Source: Paguma larvata (taxonomy: Eukaryota; Chordata; Mammalia; Carnivora; Viverridae). Taken from it: 64,000 nucleotides of DNA. Location of the stretch: assembly GCA_030068075.1 (NCBI GenBank), contig CM057831.1, forward strand, positions 8,941,464-9,005,463, written 5' to 3'. The position numbers and the translations under genes are program-made. The notes below the pieces were generated by a model, which worked only from the letters and a program-made list of their open reading frames with translations, made no database searches and was not told where the DNA came from. Positions 21,041-32,080 of this stretch are shown here, one piece after another (the first letter of the stretch is position 1; each line of letters starts with the position of its first letter).

Positions 21041-21894
21041 ATGGCGGATTGATCGCCATTTTTTTCTTTGATCACCGTTCCCTCCTGAAATCCCACTAAC
21101 GTGAAATTCAAGTCACCGAAGAGCCATGAGGAAAAGGCAAGCGGGAAAGAGGACCGAGGCACAGGGCAAATGTTAGCCAATGGAAGAGTGACAAGGGACT
21201 TAATAGGATGGAAGAAATATAAATGGCCCTGTCTCTGGAGACCACCCCCCACCCCAGTCCTGAGGAAGCGGGGGCGTGAGGCATGGCAGACGGTGGGCTG
21301 GGGCTAAACGGCAGCGGCAGTGGTTAGGCCTCCAGGACCCCCTCCCTTGCCTGTGCAGTCAGGGAAGCACCCGTCTCCTCAAAGGTGAGAAGGGAGCCAG
21401 CAGGTGAGGGGCCAGCCATCCTCTGAAGAAACTGAACCAGAGAGCACTGAGTTCAGGGACCCATGTGCATCGACAGATCAAAGTACCGGTGCTGGGCATA
21501 AAACAGGAAGTTTAGGTTAAATTCTGCATCTCGAGCAGCGAGAGCCTCACTCTCCTTCGTCGAGTGAGCGTTCATAATGGCAACAGCCAGGATATCCCTG
21601 AACTTCCATCCCTCACCCCTGCCCCAGACCAGAAGCAGGGGAATTCTTCTCTGGAAAACCCGAATGGACAAAGGGGACAGAGGGAAATACTGAGTGCCCT
21701 CCGAAGGAAAAGCCAGCGCCCTGTCCATTCCCTCTGTGGTGAAGCCCGCCAGCAAACAGGACCCAGCCGTGCCCAGAGAGCTGCCAATTAGGTGTTTTCT
21801 AATGACTTACAGTCTTAAAGATGGACAACTAAGGATCACCAGACACTCTCTAGGAAAGTCTCCACCATGAGACCAGACAAGTAAATAGGAAGAA
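21041..21894. other. Unique sequence, nothing recognised
   Basis: No exon or repeat family could be supported. Base composition becomes A-rich toward 21880. Confidence 0.4.
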
Positions 21895-22700
21895 AAAAAA
21901 AAAGAAAAGAAAAGAAACCGACAAGGTCAGAAATAGAAAAAAAAAAAACATCAAAAATATATATTATCTATATTCTCAGAGAGATAAAAGCAGACCTTTC
22001 AAAAGATGGATAGATAGACAGACAGATAGATAATATAAGCATATAGAGATCCCACATATAAAATCAAAACACAAAGAAAAGCTCTTGGCTATTAAAAATG
22101 ATAGCAAATTTTCAGAATTCAATAAGAGGTCTGAAAGATAAAATAGAGGACATTTCTCCCAAAGTGGAACAGAAAGAAAGAGAATAAGAGAAAGACCAAT
22201 AATGGGAGAGAAAATGAGAACACTAAGGATCAGTTCAGAAGGTCCCGCATTTGACCGTTGGAAATTCTGGAAAGGTTTAGAGAAAATGGACGGATAATTA
22301 TCAAAGAAATAATAGAAGAAAATTTCCCCAGACTGAGAGATGTCGGTTTCCAGATTGAAGGGTCATTAAAGGTCCAAGGCATATGATCGTGACGTTTCAG
22401 ACACCAGAGATGAGAGGCTCCTAAAAAGCTTCGAGAAAGGGACCAGCAGGGGGGCCACCCTCAAGAGACTGGAGGGCAGGCTCCCTGGGAAAAAAAGTAA
22501 AAGTTATAGATTATTTGATACACTTGCTCATGTGACAAATAACAGCAATAGAGGTTTCCCGGGTCTGTTGAATCATAAAGAAAAAATTATGAGGCAGGTA
22601 TAGAAAAGCTAGTCAAAAAACGAGGAAAAACATTAAGTTGCACAAGAAAGGAACCACAATCAGCACTGACTACAGTACTGTCTCGGGAGTGAACAGTTTT
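21895..22700 (+). mobile_element. HAL1/L1-type LINE fragment
   Basis: ATCAAAGAAATAATAGAAGA, TTTCCAGATTGAAGGGTCAT and GACGTTTCAGACACCAGAGA match the ORF1-like region of HAL1/L1M. An upstream GATAAAATAGAGGACATTTC section fits too. The frame is broken by many stops, so it is a fossil. It also contains short GATA-rich and A-rich simple repeats near 21900-22035. Confidence 0.7.
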
Positions 22701-22899
22701 TACTTACTCTTTTGTAAGAAGGGTATTGATTTAATTTTTTAAAGTGGGATCTAAGTATATTATGGGAGCTGAAAGTTGTGAGCTGAGACTCGTACCATAA
22801 TAAGAAGCCAGCAGACAAGGTCAAAAATAGTTCTGTCAGAAAAGAGAGTGGAAAAAAAAAAAAAGAAAGAAAGAAAGAACAGCAGCCGCCTGCTTTCTG

Positions 22900-23570
22900 T
22901 GGGTAGCAGTCAGTACTGACCAAGAAGGTGCGTAAGGAAACTCCCCAGGGGAACGGTACAGTTCTGATTCGGGGTGGTCGTTTGGTTTGGTTACATAGTT
23001 GTATGCCTATAGGTCTGAACTCACGGTACACTTGAGATTTGCACGTTTCGTTGCATGTAAAATCTCTTTCAAAAGGGGGAAACAAAAAGAAACCACCAGC
23101 AAACACTGAATTCTAATGATACGCTTGGTGAAGTGTTTAGGGATGAAGCGCCCTTACATCTGCAACCCGCTTGGAAATGCACAAACACGTAAGACGGACT
23201 GACGGATGGGTAGAAGGACGGAAAATTAAAAAGTGATGTGACAGAACGAATAGAACGAATGTTAATCGCAGAGTCTAGGTGGTGGGTTTACGGGTATTTG
23301 CCGTAAATCCTTTCAACGCTGGTGTGCATCTGCAGGTTTTGGTAACGAAACGCTGGAGAAAAAGTAGAAGCCTGGGTAGGTATGTTACCTGGGTGAAGGC
23401 CAAGGAGAAACAGCCGGGAGGTGAGAGTGGTTACCTCGGGAGGGCGGGAGAGACGCGATCGGGGCCAGGTGCCTGCCATGGAACATCTCTTGACAGAATT
23501 TGAGCTTTAAATTCCGTGTATGTATTCCTTTGGTTTAAAAATAAATAAATAAATAAATAAATAAAAAAGG
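22900..23570 (+). mobile_element. Old L1M 3' end(s) with A-rich tail
   Basis: GGTGAAGTGTTTAGGGATGA, GAATGTTAATCGCAGAGTCT, AGGTGGTGGGTTTACGGGTA and a TTTCAACGCTGGTGTGCATC section follow the order of old L1M 3' untranslated regions. A second, similar section with GGTTACCTCGGGAGGGCGG ends in an AAATA-rich tail at 23538-23567. Confidence 0.6.
23538..23567. repeat. (AATA)n microsatellite
   Basis: Seven or so perfect AATA units lie at the A-rich end of the L1-type sequence, a usual origin for such tracts. Confidence 0.85.
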
Positions 23571-23808
23571 AGAAGAAGGACGTACGTACTGGTAAGTATT
23601 TTAAAATATGAAACGTATTTGCAAAAAAGTCTATGCTTCTGTAATTTGTGGAAGACAAGAACAAGACAGGGGGCAGTGAGGGGGAAGCAGGGTGCTCCTC
23701 AAGGCTGTGAGCGGGGGGGGGGAAGGCCTCTCTGAGCCCCAGGAGGTGGGGATTCTGGCAAAGGGAACAACACCACAAGGGCCCAAGAAGGCCAGTGTTC
23801 CTTAGTGT

Positions 23809-24195
23809 AAGAGAGGAGGAGGAGGGGGAGGGGGAAGAGGAAGGAGAAGAGGAGGAGGAGGGTGAGGAGGAGAGAGAAGGGAGAGTAAGAGGGAGAAAGG
23901 AGGAGGGGGAGGGAGAAAGGAGGAGGGGGAGGAGGAGGGAGAAGGGAGGAGGGAGAGTAAGAGGGAGAAAGGAGGAGGAGGGAGAAAGGAGGAGGGCGAG
24001 GAAGAGGGTGAGGAAGAGGGGGAAGGAGAAGAGGAGAGGAGAAAGAGGAGGAAGGGGGAAGGAGGAGGGGGAGGGGGAGGAAGAGGGGAGGAGGAGGAGG
24101 GGGGGAGGAGGGGGAGGAGGGGGAGGGGGAGGGGGAGGAGAAGGACGGGAGGAGGAGGGGGAGGAAAAAGGGAAGAGGGGGAGGAGGAGGGGGAG
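23809..24195. repeat. 387-bp polypurine (GGA/GAG)n tract
   Basis: The + strand is almost pure A/G. I count six pyrimidine interruptions, at 23863, 23886, 23958, 23998, 24009 and 24146. Units GGAGGA, GGGAGG and GAGAAAGGAGG recur without one fixed period. The open frames over it give poly-Glu/Gly on + and poly-Ser/Pro on -, and are not genes. Such tracts can form triplex DNA. Confidence 0.97.
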
Positions 24196-25514
24196 CACGG
24201 TAAGAGAGTGAGCCACCGCCACGTTTTCAAGCTCCAGGTAGAAAGCCCCGGGGTGACCAGCAGGACTCAAAGCAGAAGAGGGTTCATAAGCTCTTTGCCC
24301 AACTGTAATTGCTGCCTTTTTGCCTTCCAACAGTTTTGCTCTGTTTTTATGTCTGTGCTATGGAACCTGAGAGAAGGTTTTCAGACACGAGTTACAAAGG
24401 TTGGAGAGGGGGCAACAAGACCTTGGCCCTGGGCACTTGGAGGTGAGGGCTCCCAGCGGGAAGGTCGCTCCACCTGGCCCCAGCCTCTCACCTGCACCGC
24501 CGCGGCCTCAGGTCCCCTCTTGTGTGTTTTTAACCTCGGAGGGGCTGCAGTTTGTCGTTCGGCGGGGCGAAAGCTGCCTCACACATGTCTCCCACGGTGC
24601 AGAGACTCACCACACGCAGCGGTGATAGGCACGGATCCAGGGAAGTGTGTGCCCTTGCTCTTGAACGAGACCCAGGTCCTCATCCCCGGCAGCGCTTCGC
24701 GGGCCCCCTTCTCGGCCTGGATAGGGAGAAGCTGGGGGTGGAAACAGGGCGTCCTAGTGTGAGGCGGAGGAATTTCAAAAGCAATGTGCAGGGAACTTCG
24801 GGGAGAAACTGGATCACTCTGCCAGGGCAGAATTTTCCCATCAGGAAAGTGCAGACCGTCCTAGGAACAAGGAAACGCTGGGGACAGAGGCCGGGAAGCT
24901 GCTTACCGCTGGGAAAGGGACTCAGCAGTGTCTGAGTGGACTGCCAGCTTGTTGGAAGAGCTTCGGCAGGAGCCCGGAGAGCAGATGCCCCGAGTCTGGA
25001 AGCCTGGCATGAGAGACAGCCATGCACCTCTGGCTGGCAGGTGCCCGCCCCCCGGTGACAGTGAATGGCACGGAGCAGGGACGCCCAGGGCTCTGGCACA
25101 GAGCCGGCAGCTGCCACTGCTGAGGTGTTTATGCTAATGCCGCTTGTCAAGCCGTCAGTGCTCAGGGCAGCTGGACTTGACAGGGAGGCAGCTGGGTCCC
25201 CTGGGTTTTGCTTCCCCTGGGCCTCGCCCAGGTCCTCAGAGATGTCCAGCAAGAAGAGCTGGAGGAGGAGGAGGGGATGCTCGTGCAGAGGGGAGGGGGG
25301 CCGTGGGGTCTCCCCAGGGCCTCGTAAGAGGAAACCCCACCCTCCCCTAAAGCCCACCCACTCTACAGTGGCCGGAATGGATGGCACCGCTGGCTTTTCC
25401 CAGGGTGGGGGAGCAGAGGATTCACTCTACATGGATTATTCAGCTTGGAGGACCCTGCCTGGGAGGCGACAAGTTGTAGAGGGAGGAGCATGGGGCGGGG
25501 GCGGGGGGGGGGGG
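24196..25514. other. GC-rich unique sequence, no gene recognised
   Basis: Several open frames overlap on both strands between 24208 and 25607 without recognisable domains. A G run lies at 25498-25514. Confidence 0.4.
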
Positions 25515-25605
25515 AATGACGACCTGGGTCCCAGCCTACTTCCGTCTCTCGCTGTGGGAGTTGGCCGAGTAACGGCCCCAGCTTCTTCCTCTGTAAAGCG
25601 ATCGT
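25515..25605 (+). repeat. MIR fragment
   Basis: GACCTGGGTCCCAGCCTACT and 'cccagcttcttcctctgtaaagcg' follow the MIR sense order. Confidence 0.6.
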
Positions 25606-25624
25606 GATGGCGGTGGTTTCAGGC

Positions 25625-25735
25625 CCTCATCTGTTTATAGTATACGCACTAAGTACTCCTCACGTGCCAGGTGCCGTGTTAGAGGAGACAGAGGGAAATA
25701 CAGGTAGACGCAGCCTCTGACTTCTGGGAGGGAGG
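25625..25735 (-). repeat. L2 LINE 3'-end fragment
   Basis: ACTAAGTACTCCTCACGTGC, CAGGTGCCGTGTTAGAGGAG and a GCAGCCTCTGACTTCTGG section match antisense L2. Confidence 0.6.
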
Positions 25736-25984
25736 AGGGGCCGTCCTTGGCATATCATGGTCCAGGCCTTTTGGGTGCAAGGTAGGCAGGGCATCCCGGG
25801 TGTGGGCGTCCCTCAGACGACGTGAGACAGAAATGGAGACTGTGATCTCCACCCCAGTGCGCGCCAGGAGCCGAACCTGCAAGATTCTTGGAAACGACTT
25901 TCAAAGCTGCGTGGCCGGTGCAATCCGTGGAGAAAACTGCTTTCTGCCTTTTTTTTTTTTTCCCCATGAGCGGTTGGGAGCATA

Positions 25985-26112
25985 GGTGGCGTGAATGAGC
26001 CCTGAACTTGGAGTCTGGAGACCCATTCCTTGGTCTCAGGAGCTGTGTGACCATGGGCAAGGACTCTTCCCATCTCTGAGTTTCCATTTTTTCCTTGGGA
26101 AGATGGGATCCG
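25985..26112 (+). repeat. MIR SINE fragment
   Basis: AACTTGGAGTCTGGAGACCC, GCTGTGTGACCATGGGCAAG and TCTCTGAGTTTCCATTTTTT are in MIR sense order. Confidence 0.8.
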
Positions 26113-26289
26113 TCCGGCCTGAGAACCCGCTGCTTGTAAAGGCACAGGATGCCTGCCGGCCCGGTTCAGGAAGGTAGTCCTACCCACGAGGCTGCCTGGT
26201 TCTAAGGGCGGAGCCCCCCCCCCCCCATGCCTGATGGGTGTTTAAAGTGTGCTTCCCGGTCACCAGCCGGCCCTCCACCAGCGTTCCCC

Positions 26290-26500
26290 GAGATGAGTGG
26301 GCAAGTTTCCTGTAATTGGTTTATGGACGGTTCTCTCAGCATTGTGTCTGGCCATAAAATACACTCCCTTAATAGTCTCCAAGGAACTGCCAGGCCTTCC
26401 AGCTATAACTCGGAGCCCCCAGCCCCTCCTGTCTGGCCTGACACCTTGTTTGGTGAATCCGATTTGATTTTCATCTTAAATCTGCCCGAAACGCCTCCGA
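26290..26500. promoter_or_regulatory. Possible conserved noncoding block
   Basis: Repeat-free, AT-richer section with TCCTGTAATTGGTTTATGG, GGCCATAAAATACACTCCC and 'ccgatttgattttcatctta'. Function is not shown. Confidence 0.25.
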
Positions 26501-26504
26501 GCCG

Positions 26505-27195
26505 TGGCCACAGGAAGGGTGGGAGTGGGGAAGAGGAGGATGGCTGTTGAGAATTATGACCCAGGCCCATTAGGAAGGGTTGACCGCTCTGCACAGCCCC
26601 TTCTAAATCATGCCTGTGAAGAATGTCACCGAATCTCGAGCAGGCTTCTAGCTGGCAGGCAGAGACAGTGGCTGGGGAGGGCGGAAGGAAGGCACTCTCT
26701 CAGCCTGGCCTAGGTCTCTGTGCTCAGGGCCCCCAGCGTCCCTGCCGGGCCTTCCCGTGGCTGCCGTGTCCCAGACACTCTCCTCAGTCTGTCCGACACT
26801 TTGCTCCTCCCTTTGCAGGACTCCAAGAAGCTGGTGCCCTCAAGGTAGTGTGTTGTAGTGGGCGGGAACCTCGTGGGGATGGGCGTAGGAAGTACAGGAC
26901 TGACACCCTTGCGTGGAGGGTGAGAGCCACTTGGATGCTCCTGTGGCCTCACCTCCTGCTCTCCGAGGAAGGGGCCGTGAAGAAAGACGGGGAATGGAGC
27001 TTCTACTGGCTCCCACGCCCAGTGGACCGGGCCGCACCAGCCGTAGCCAGCGGAGGGCCCCGGGCATGTCTGTTTGCAGAGAGGGCGCAGCATTCTGACT
27101 CCAGGAACTCATTCACGCTTCGTCACTCTGCTGTAACATCTCCTCCTCGCCAGTCGATCCCTCCCTCCTCCCATTCCTTGGAGCGTCGGAGTCCA
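26505..27195. other. GC-rich unique sequence, no gene recognised
   Basis: The 223-codon + frame across 26623-27294 has no domain and runs into a MIR at its end, so it is not supported as a gene. Confidence 0.4.
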
Positions 27196-27199
27196 AAAA

Positions 27200-27345
27200 A
27201 TGATGGTGCGGAGGCTGAGGGCCCGAGCTCTGAAGGCAGACTGTCTAGATTCGAATCTAGACCTCAGCACTCACGGTGTGACCTTGGACCATGACACAGC
27301 CTCTCTGTGCCTCCGTTTCCCTAACTATAAAGTGCAGGGTAAGGA
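27200..27345 (+). repeat. MIR SINE fragment
   Basis: TCTGAAGGCAGACTGTCTAG, GATTCGAATCTAGACCTCAG (B-box area) and GTGTGACCTTGGACCATGAC with TGTGCCTCCGTTTCCC are in MIR sense order. Confidence 0.85.
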
Positions 27346-27530
27346 GAGCACATGCCTCTCAGGATCGGTGGGAGATTTCTCCACAGACAGCTCTCAGAAC
27401 AGGTCCTGGCCACATGTCAACTGCTCCTCCCTTTGTCTGTGAGTATTCCCTGGGGAGGGTGGCTGGGGGCAGCGGGGCTCAGGGAGGACCCTGAATAGGT
27501 CCATGTCTTCCCTAGGAGTCCAAGGGCTAG

Positions 27531-27568
27531 GGTGAATGAATGAAAGCATGAATGAATGAATGAATGAA
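27531..27568. repeat. (TGAA)n microsatellite
   Basis: Interrupted TGAATGAATGAA units. This motif is typical of L2 3' tails, though no L2 body was recognised upstream. Confidence 0.8.
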
Positions 27569-28005
27569 GATCTCTGAGCATGGGCGTGTGGGGGATGCAA
27601 AGACCCCAAGGTTCCAGCTGGGCAGCCAGGACAGCAGTCACAGGGAGAATGTTCCGTGGGCCAGTGTGACAGCAGGAACTTGGAGGCAGATCCCAGGTGG
27701 CCCCCAGCACCGAAAGTTCTGGAAGGGAGTGATTAGCTGTCTGAGGTTAGAGCGAGTGCAGATGCCCGCAAACATCACTGCCTTTTAGGGAGCCCTTAGG
27801 GCGCCGAGGTGCAAAGGGGTGCTATGCAAGGAAGCGTAAGGCCACGATTCCCTGGCTTGACCCTCAGTTGACCCTCCCAAGCTTTGACTCATGGTTAAGA
27901 TTTCCTAGGTGACTTTGGTCCCTGAGTATTAACCAAAGGATCTTTTAGTGTTAGTGGCTAGGGATTTGAACAAGTCATAAGGCCCCGATTTTCTTGTTTG
28001 CCGTA
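27569..28005. other. Unique sequence, nothing recognised
   Basis: No exon or repeat family could be supported. Confidence 0.4.
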
Positions 28006-28009
28006 GAAC

Positions 28010-28130
28010 TAGAAGGAGCTTTAGGAATGAACATTTTTACCAGCGATTTGATAGAGGGGGAAGCTAGCGCTCGGAGAGGCGAAATGGTTTTCCTAAGCCT
28101 GCTGAGCTTATCTCCCAAACGTGTCCCTTT
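28010..28130 (-). repeat. Possible L3/CR1 fragment
   Basis: GAACTAGAAGGAGCTTTAGG and a GCTCGGAGAGGCGAAATGG section resemble the antisense L3 3' end. It is diverged. Confidence 0.4.
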
Positions 28131-28580
28131 ATTTCTTGTCACCGAATCCCTGTCCTCACCACCGGTAGAGAGGAACGGAAATCACTTCTCCAGTTTCAGG
28201 GAACTGAACGTAAGGGCTTCGACCCAGGTTGCCGAGCGGCTTACCCCAAGCCACCCTGCAGGTCAGCAGCCGCACCGGCCGAACCAGGGGTTCTGACCCA
28301 GAGGTTAGCTGCTCCGCTCCCTGCCCGCCCCAACCCCCCGCCGCCCGGGACACTCGGATCCGAGGCGGCTGGAGCCTCCTGGAGCTGAGCGCGGTGCCAG
28401 CCAAGGTGTTGCTGCTCTGGATGGAGGGGAACCATCGTCCTCCCCCCTCCACACACACACATACCCATGGAACACCTGGCGGGGGAGCCGGCTTTCCAAA
28501 CCACCCTTTGTCAGCTGCTCCTCTAAGCAGAACGCACCGCACGCAGCCTGAGAAGGGGCCCGGGTGCCAGGGAGGCTCCG
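28131..28580. other. GC-rich unique sequence, nothing recognised
   Basis: Overlapping open frames on both strands have no recognisable domain. Confidence 0.4.
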
Positions 28581-28584
28581 AGTC

Positions 28585-28830
28585 AGTATCAAGAGGATTT
28601 TCATAAACACAACTGTCTGTGTCTGGGCAGCCATGTGGAAAGTTGCAATATAACCCACTGATGTCATGTGGCAGGGGAAACAAGATTTCCAGAGGCAGCC
28701 GCGCTGCTCTCTCCAACCTCCGCGTGGAGCAGAATCCCAGACAGGCTTCTGAAAGAAAGGGAAGGGGAAAAAAAAATAACCTGCAACAAATTGCAAAACA
28801 GAACCCTGGTTCGGAGGTCTGTGAAGAAGG
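28585..28830. promoter_or_regulatory. Possible conserved noncoding block
   Basis: Repeat-free section with ATTTTCATAAACACAACTG, ACTGATGTCATGTGGCAGG (CRE-like TGATGTCA next to CATGTG) and an A-rich run near 28768. Function is not shown. Confidence 0.25.
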
Positions 28831-29388
28831 GCGGTAGGAAAGGGAGCCGGGAGGGTCTGGAGTGGGGGGAGGTGGGGGGAGCACGCTGGGCTGTGGGGTC
28901 ACCCCGCAGGCTCCGTTCTCTGGGCTTTCTGAGGACAGCCTCCCAAAGGAGGCCACCCAACACCTGGGATCCCTGGACCTCAGAATCACCTGTCGTTTCT
29001 CTCCCCTCGGGTGGGTTATACCTAGCCTCCACCAGACCCTCGCTCTCCCAGTCCTGAAAATCTCCGGATTTCAGATTCCTACAACTCATTCCGCTACCAG
29101 GTCCGGGTTCATGTCTAAGGTCTAACTCAGGCTGGGGCTGCTGCGGTTTCGACACGGTCCTGGTCCTGCACTGGGGCAGGGCCCCCGTGGAAAAGGGGAG
29201 CGGTGGGGAGACGGGGTGTCCTTTCCTTCTCTGTTGGTGTCTCCTAGCCTTACCTCACTTCTCCACTGTCTCCAGCGGCCGGCACACCTTGGCCGGGGTC
29301 ACTTCACTTGCCTGCACTGCGTATGCACTTTTCTCATTTCTACAGTGAGGTGCAGAGAATCTATAGTATTCAGGTTCAAAAAGTCTGT
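28831..29388. other. Unique sequence, nothing clear
   Basis: A MIR-like 'cacttttctcatttctacagtgagg' section near 29326-29350 is too short to call. Nothing else was recognised. Confidence 0.4.
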
Positions 29389-29527
29389 AAGCATCCAACT
29401 TCGGCGCAGGTCATGATCTCGCGGTTGGGGAGTTCGAGCCCCGTGTCGGGCTCTGTGCTGACAGCTCGGAGCCTGGAGCCTGCTTCGGATTCTGTGTCTC
29501 CCTCTTTCTGCCCCTCCCCTGATCGTG

Positions 29528-29560
<33 letters not shown>

Positions 29561-29580
29561 AAAAATAAACATTAAAAAAT
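29389..29580 (+). mobile_element. Felid tRNA-derived SINE, 5'-truncated
   Basis: The copy starts inside the head (AAGCATCCAACTTCGG), without the GCCTGGGTGGCTCAGTCGG part. It then carries GGTCATGATCTCGCGG, GAGCCTGGAGCCTGCTTCGG, a long CT tract and AAAAATAAACATTAAAAAA. No clear target duplication was found. Confidence 0.92.
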
Positions 29581-29739
29581 TTAATCATTTTATGACTATT
29601 TACACATAAGGAGAAGCAGAATAGTGCAGATTACACAAAGGATATTTTGTGCTTTTATTAATACTTCTGGGGATCTTCTTCAAATTATAAATCATTCTAA
29701 TGGCAGAAAATGTGAAAACCAAGAATAAACAGGAAACAA

Positions 29740-30870
29740 ACAAACAAACACGTGTTTCTCAACCACAACCCAGATATCATTTCTATTAACATTTGGAATG
29801 TGCTGTTTTAGTCTTTAGAGTTTGCATATCCATGTATTTTTTTAAGTAAAAATATTATACTAGAATCGTGTTCTACGGTCTACCCTTCTCTCATTTTGGA
29901 ATACACTATACACATTTCCTCTCACGGATATTCTTCTGCAACACGGCATTTTCTTTTTTTTATTAAAAAAATTCGTTTATGCTTATTTATTTTTGAGAGC
30001 AAGAGAGACAGAGCATGAATGGGGGAGCAGCAGAGACAGAGGGAGACACAGAATCCGAAGCAGGATCCAGGCTCTGAGGTGTCAGCACAGAACCGGACAT
30101 GGAGCTCAAACCCATGCACCATGAGATCATGACCAGAGCCGAAGACGGCCACTTAACCGACTGAGCCACCCAGGCGCCCCTGCAATGTGGCATTTTTTAA
30201 AAATTTGTCCTTTTTCCTCATGATTTTTAGTATTTAGGAAAATTGCAGATGAAGAATTACAAATGGCCAACAAGCGTATTGAAAAACGCTTTGCCTCAAG
30301 AATAATCAAAGAACAGGAATGAGATGTTATTTTTCTGTATCCGATCAGCATAGATTTTTTTTTAAGCGGACACAATCTACTTTGTTACCTGGATGAAGAG
30401 ATAGATAATCTTCTACAGGGCTGGAAGACAGGGAAAGAGTTCTTTTGTATCAAGATGCAAAATGTGTATGATTTTTCACTGACTAATTCTGTTTCTGGGA
30501 GTTTGCCTGTGGGAGTAACCACCTAAGGAGGAAAAGACAGAAGTACAAGGATGTTTGCTGAAGCACTGTTTCTGAGCGCAAAATTTTAGCACAACCTAAA
30601 TGTCCATCCACAGGGGAATGAGCAGGATGAAATCAACAAATGGGGAAATAGTATGTCGTCATGAAAAATGACAAGGTAGCTGGGTATGCACTGACTTAGA
30701 AAGAGGTCTTGGGTATTTCGCGGAGTGCAAAAGAATCAGGTAACAGAACAGCATTCAAGTCTGAGCCCATGTATGCAAATCTCTATGCACAAATCTGTAC
30801 GTGTGTCTTAGATAACGCACTGTTGGCGCTGTTGGCTTCCGATAGGACGGCTGAAAGGTGGCAATCTGGT
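29740..30870. mobile_element. Old L1 sequence, rearranged, split by a SINE
   Basis: From 30255, CAAATGGCCAACAAGCGTAT, GATGAAGAATTACAAATGG and ACAACCTAAATGTCCATCCA follow the sense order of old L1 3' regions. From 29760 to 29950 and 30181 to 30235, words such as AACATTTGGAATGTGCTG and 'tattcttctgcaacacggcatt' look like old L1 in the opposite direction. A junction near 30235 is therefore possible. All frames are broken. Confidence 0.5.
29953..30180 (-). mobile_element. Felid tRNA-derived SINE (SINEC_Fc type)
   Basis: TTATTTATTTTTGAGAGC, AGAATCCGAAGCAGGATCC and TGAGCCACCCAGGCGCCCC give the antisense order. Flanks TGCAACACGGCATTTT (29937-29952) and TGCAATGTGGCATTTT (30181-30196) match at 13 of 16 bases and are the target duplication. 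Confidence 0.94.
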
Positions 30871-30942
30871 CTGGGGGTGGGGCGGGGCAAGGACCGAGGA
30901 CTCACTTTGAAACTGCATTTGCCGACCGGCCTCCAAGTTTTC

Positions 30943-30945
<3 letters not shown>

Positions 30946-30982
<37 letters not shown>
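30946..30982. repeat. (TG)n microsatellite
   Basis: About 18 uninterrupted GT units. Confidence 0.97.
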
Positions 30983-30985
<3 letters not shown>

Positions 30986-30989
30986 CTTA

Positions 30990-31738
30990 GCATGTATGCT
31001 CTTTCGGGATGCAGGGAGGGGCACTGATGGAGGTTTTGAACACCTCCACCTGCTGCCAGGCATTGACCAAAGTATTAGCAGCGATTATCTCTTGGAGGGG
31101 GGATTCTGCATGTGTTAATTTCTTCTTTGAATTTTTAGAATTATTTGATTATTTTACCAACAGCGGTTTGCAATATTTGCTGTCAGAGAAGGCTCACAAG
31201 TGCTGTTTTCTTTCTTTCTTCTATAATATCTTCAGAGCCTGGATTTCTGGGTCCTGCCTGTCAACTTCTGCAGTATGCACCTTTCTCACCTTCCTGTTGC
31301 CCTTCCTCCGAGAACCCCAGTCACATCTTGCCAGCTTTGGGGTGTCTCTGTAGATGCAAGCCCGTGGGGACGCTCCATGCTCAGAGTCTCGGCGTCGAAC
31401 TCTCAAAGTCTGCCTCTCTCCCTACCCGCGGAAGGATGTTGCTCGCACGCTTCTGTCCGGGCTGAGCCGGGACGCTTCCAAATTTTGACCTTTGTGCCTC
31501 GCCTTCTTCTGCCTTCCTTTTCTCAGGCTTGTCCCTTAGGTTCTGATTTGACCACAGGGCGCTCACCGGACGTGGAAATCCCTGCCGTCGCCTCCGCGCC
31601 TACCCTCAGCTCTGTGTATCCTGACAATACCCGACTTGGCATCTGACCTCGTTCTGTCTTTCATCTTTGACTTTGCTGCTGCCTGGCAGTTTCCAGTCAT
31701 CCCTACCATGCAAGGCGTGACGATGCTCTAGTCCACTC
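30990..31738. other. Unique sequence, nothing recognised
   Basis: No exon or repeat family could be supported. Confidence 0.4.
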
Positions 31739-31739
31739 G

Positions 31740-31855
31740 ATGCGACAATTCAGAAAATACCTACTGTGTGCTCCTTACCTGCTCAAGCCCTGGGCAGTTT
31801 CTTGCGGACATGGAAACCGTGAGCAGAGGTCTCTATACTGGAGGGGTCTGATGGT
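31740..31855 (-). repeat. L2 LINE 3'-end fragment
   Basis: AATTCAGAAAATACCTACTG, TGTGCTCCTTACCTGCTCAA and 'ggacatggaaaccgtgagcag' follow antisense L2. Confidence 0.6.
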
Positions 31856-31869
31856 GGCTGACACTGAAG

Positions 31870-32080
31870 GTCTATGACTGCCAGCTGCTGTTCTAGAGGC
31901 TTTGTGTGTATCAGCTCATTTAACCCTCACTATAAGCCTGTGAAGGAAGTATTAGGATTGTATCCGTTTTAAAGAGGAGGAAACTGAGGCAGAGACAATA
32001 GCTTCCCCAAGGTCACAGAGAACCGAGTGGCAGTTTGGCTCCAGAGGCATTAGTCGGAAACCCCATGCTCTATGAAAAGG
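31870..32080 (-). repeat. MIR SINE
   Basis: GTATCAGCTCATTTAACCCT, CACTATAAGCCTGTGAAGGA, AAAGAGGAGGAAACTGAGGC and CCCCAAGGTCACAGAGAACC are in antisense MIR order. Confidence 0.9.

Noticed and set aside
21895..22700. Possible coding region of a HAL1/L1 ORF1
   Set aside because: The frame has many stops; it is a fossil.
23431..24330. 299-codon minus frame and 138-codon + frame
   Set aside because: They cover the polypurine tract and encode poly-Ser/Pro and poly-Glu/Gly. This is composition, not coding.
24680..25387. 235-codon minus frame
   Set aside because: No domain, signal peptide or recognisable family. Overlapping + frames of similar quality argue for chance.
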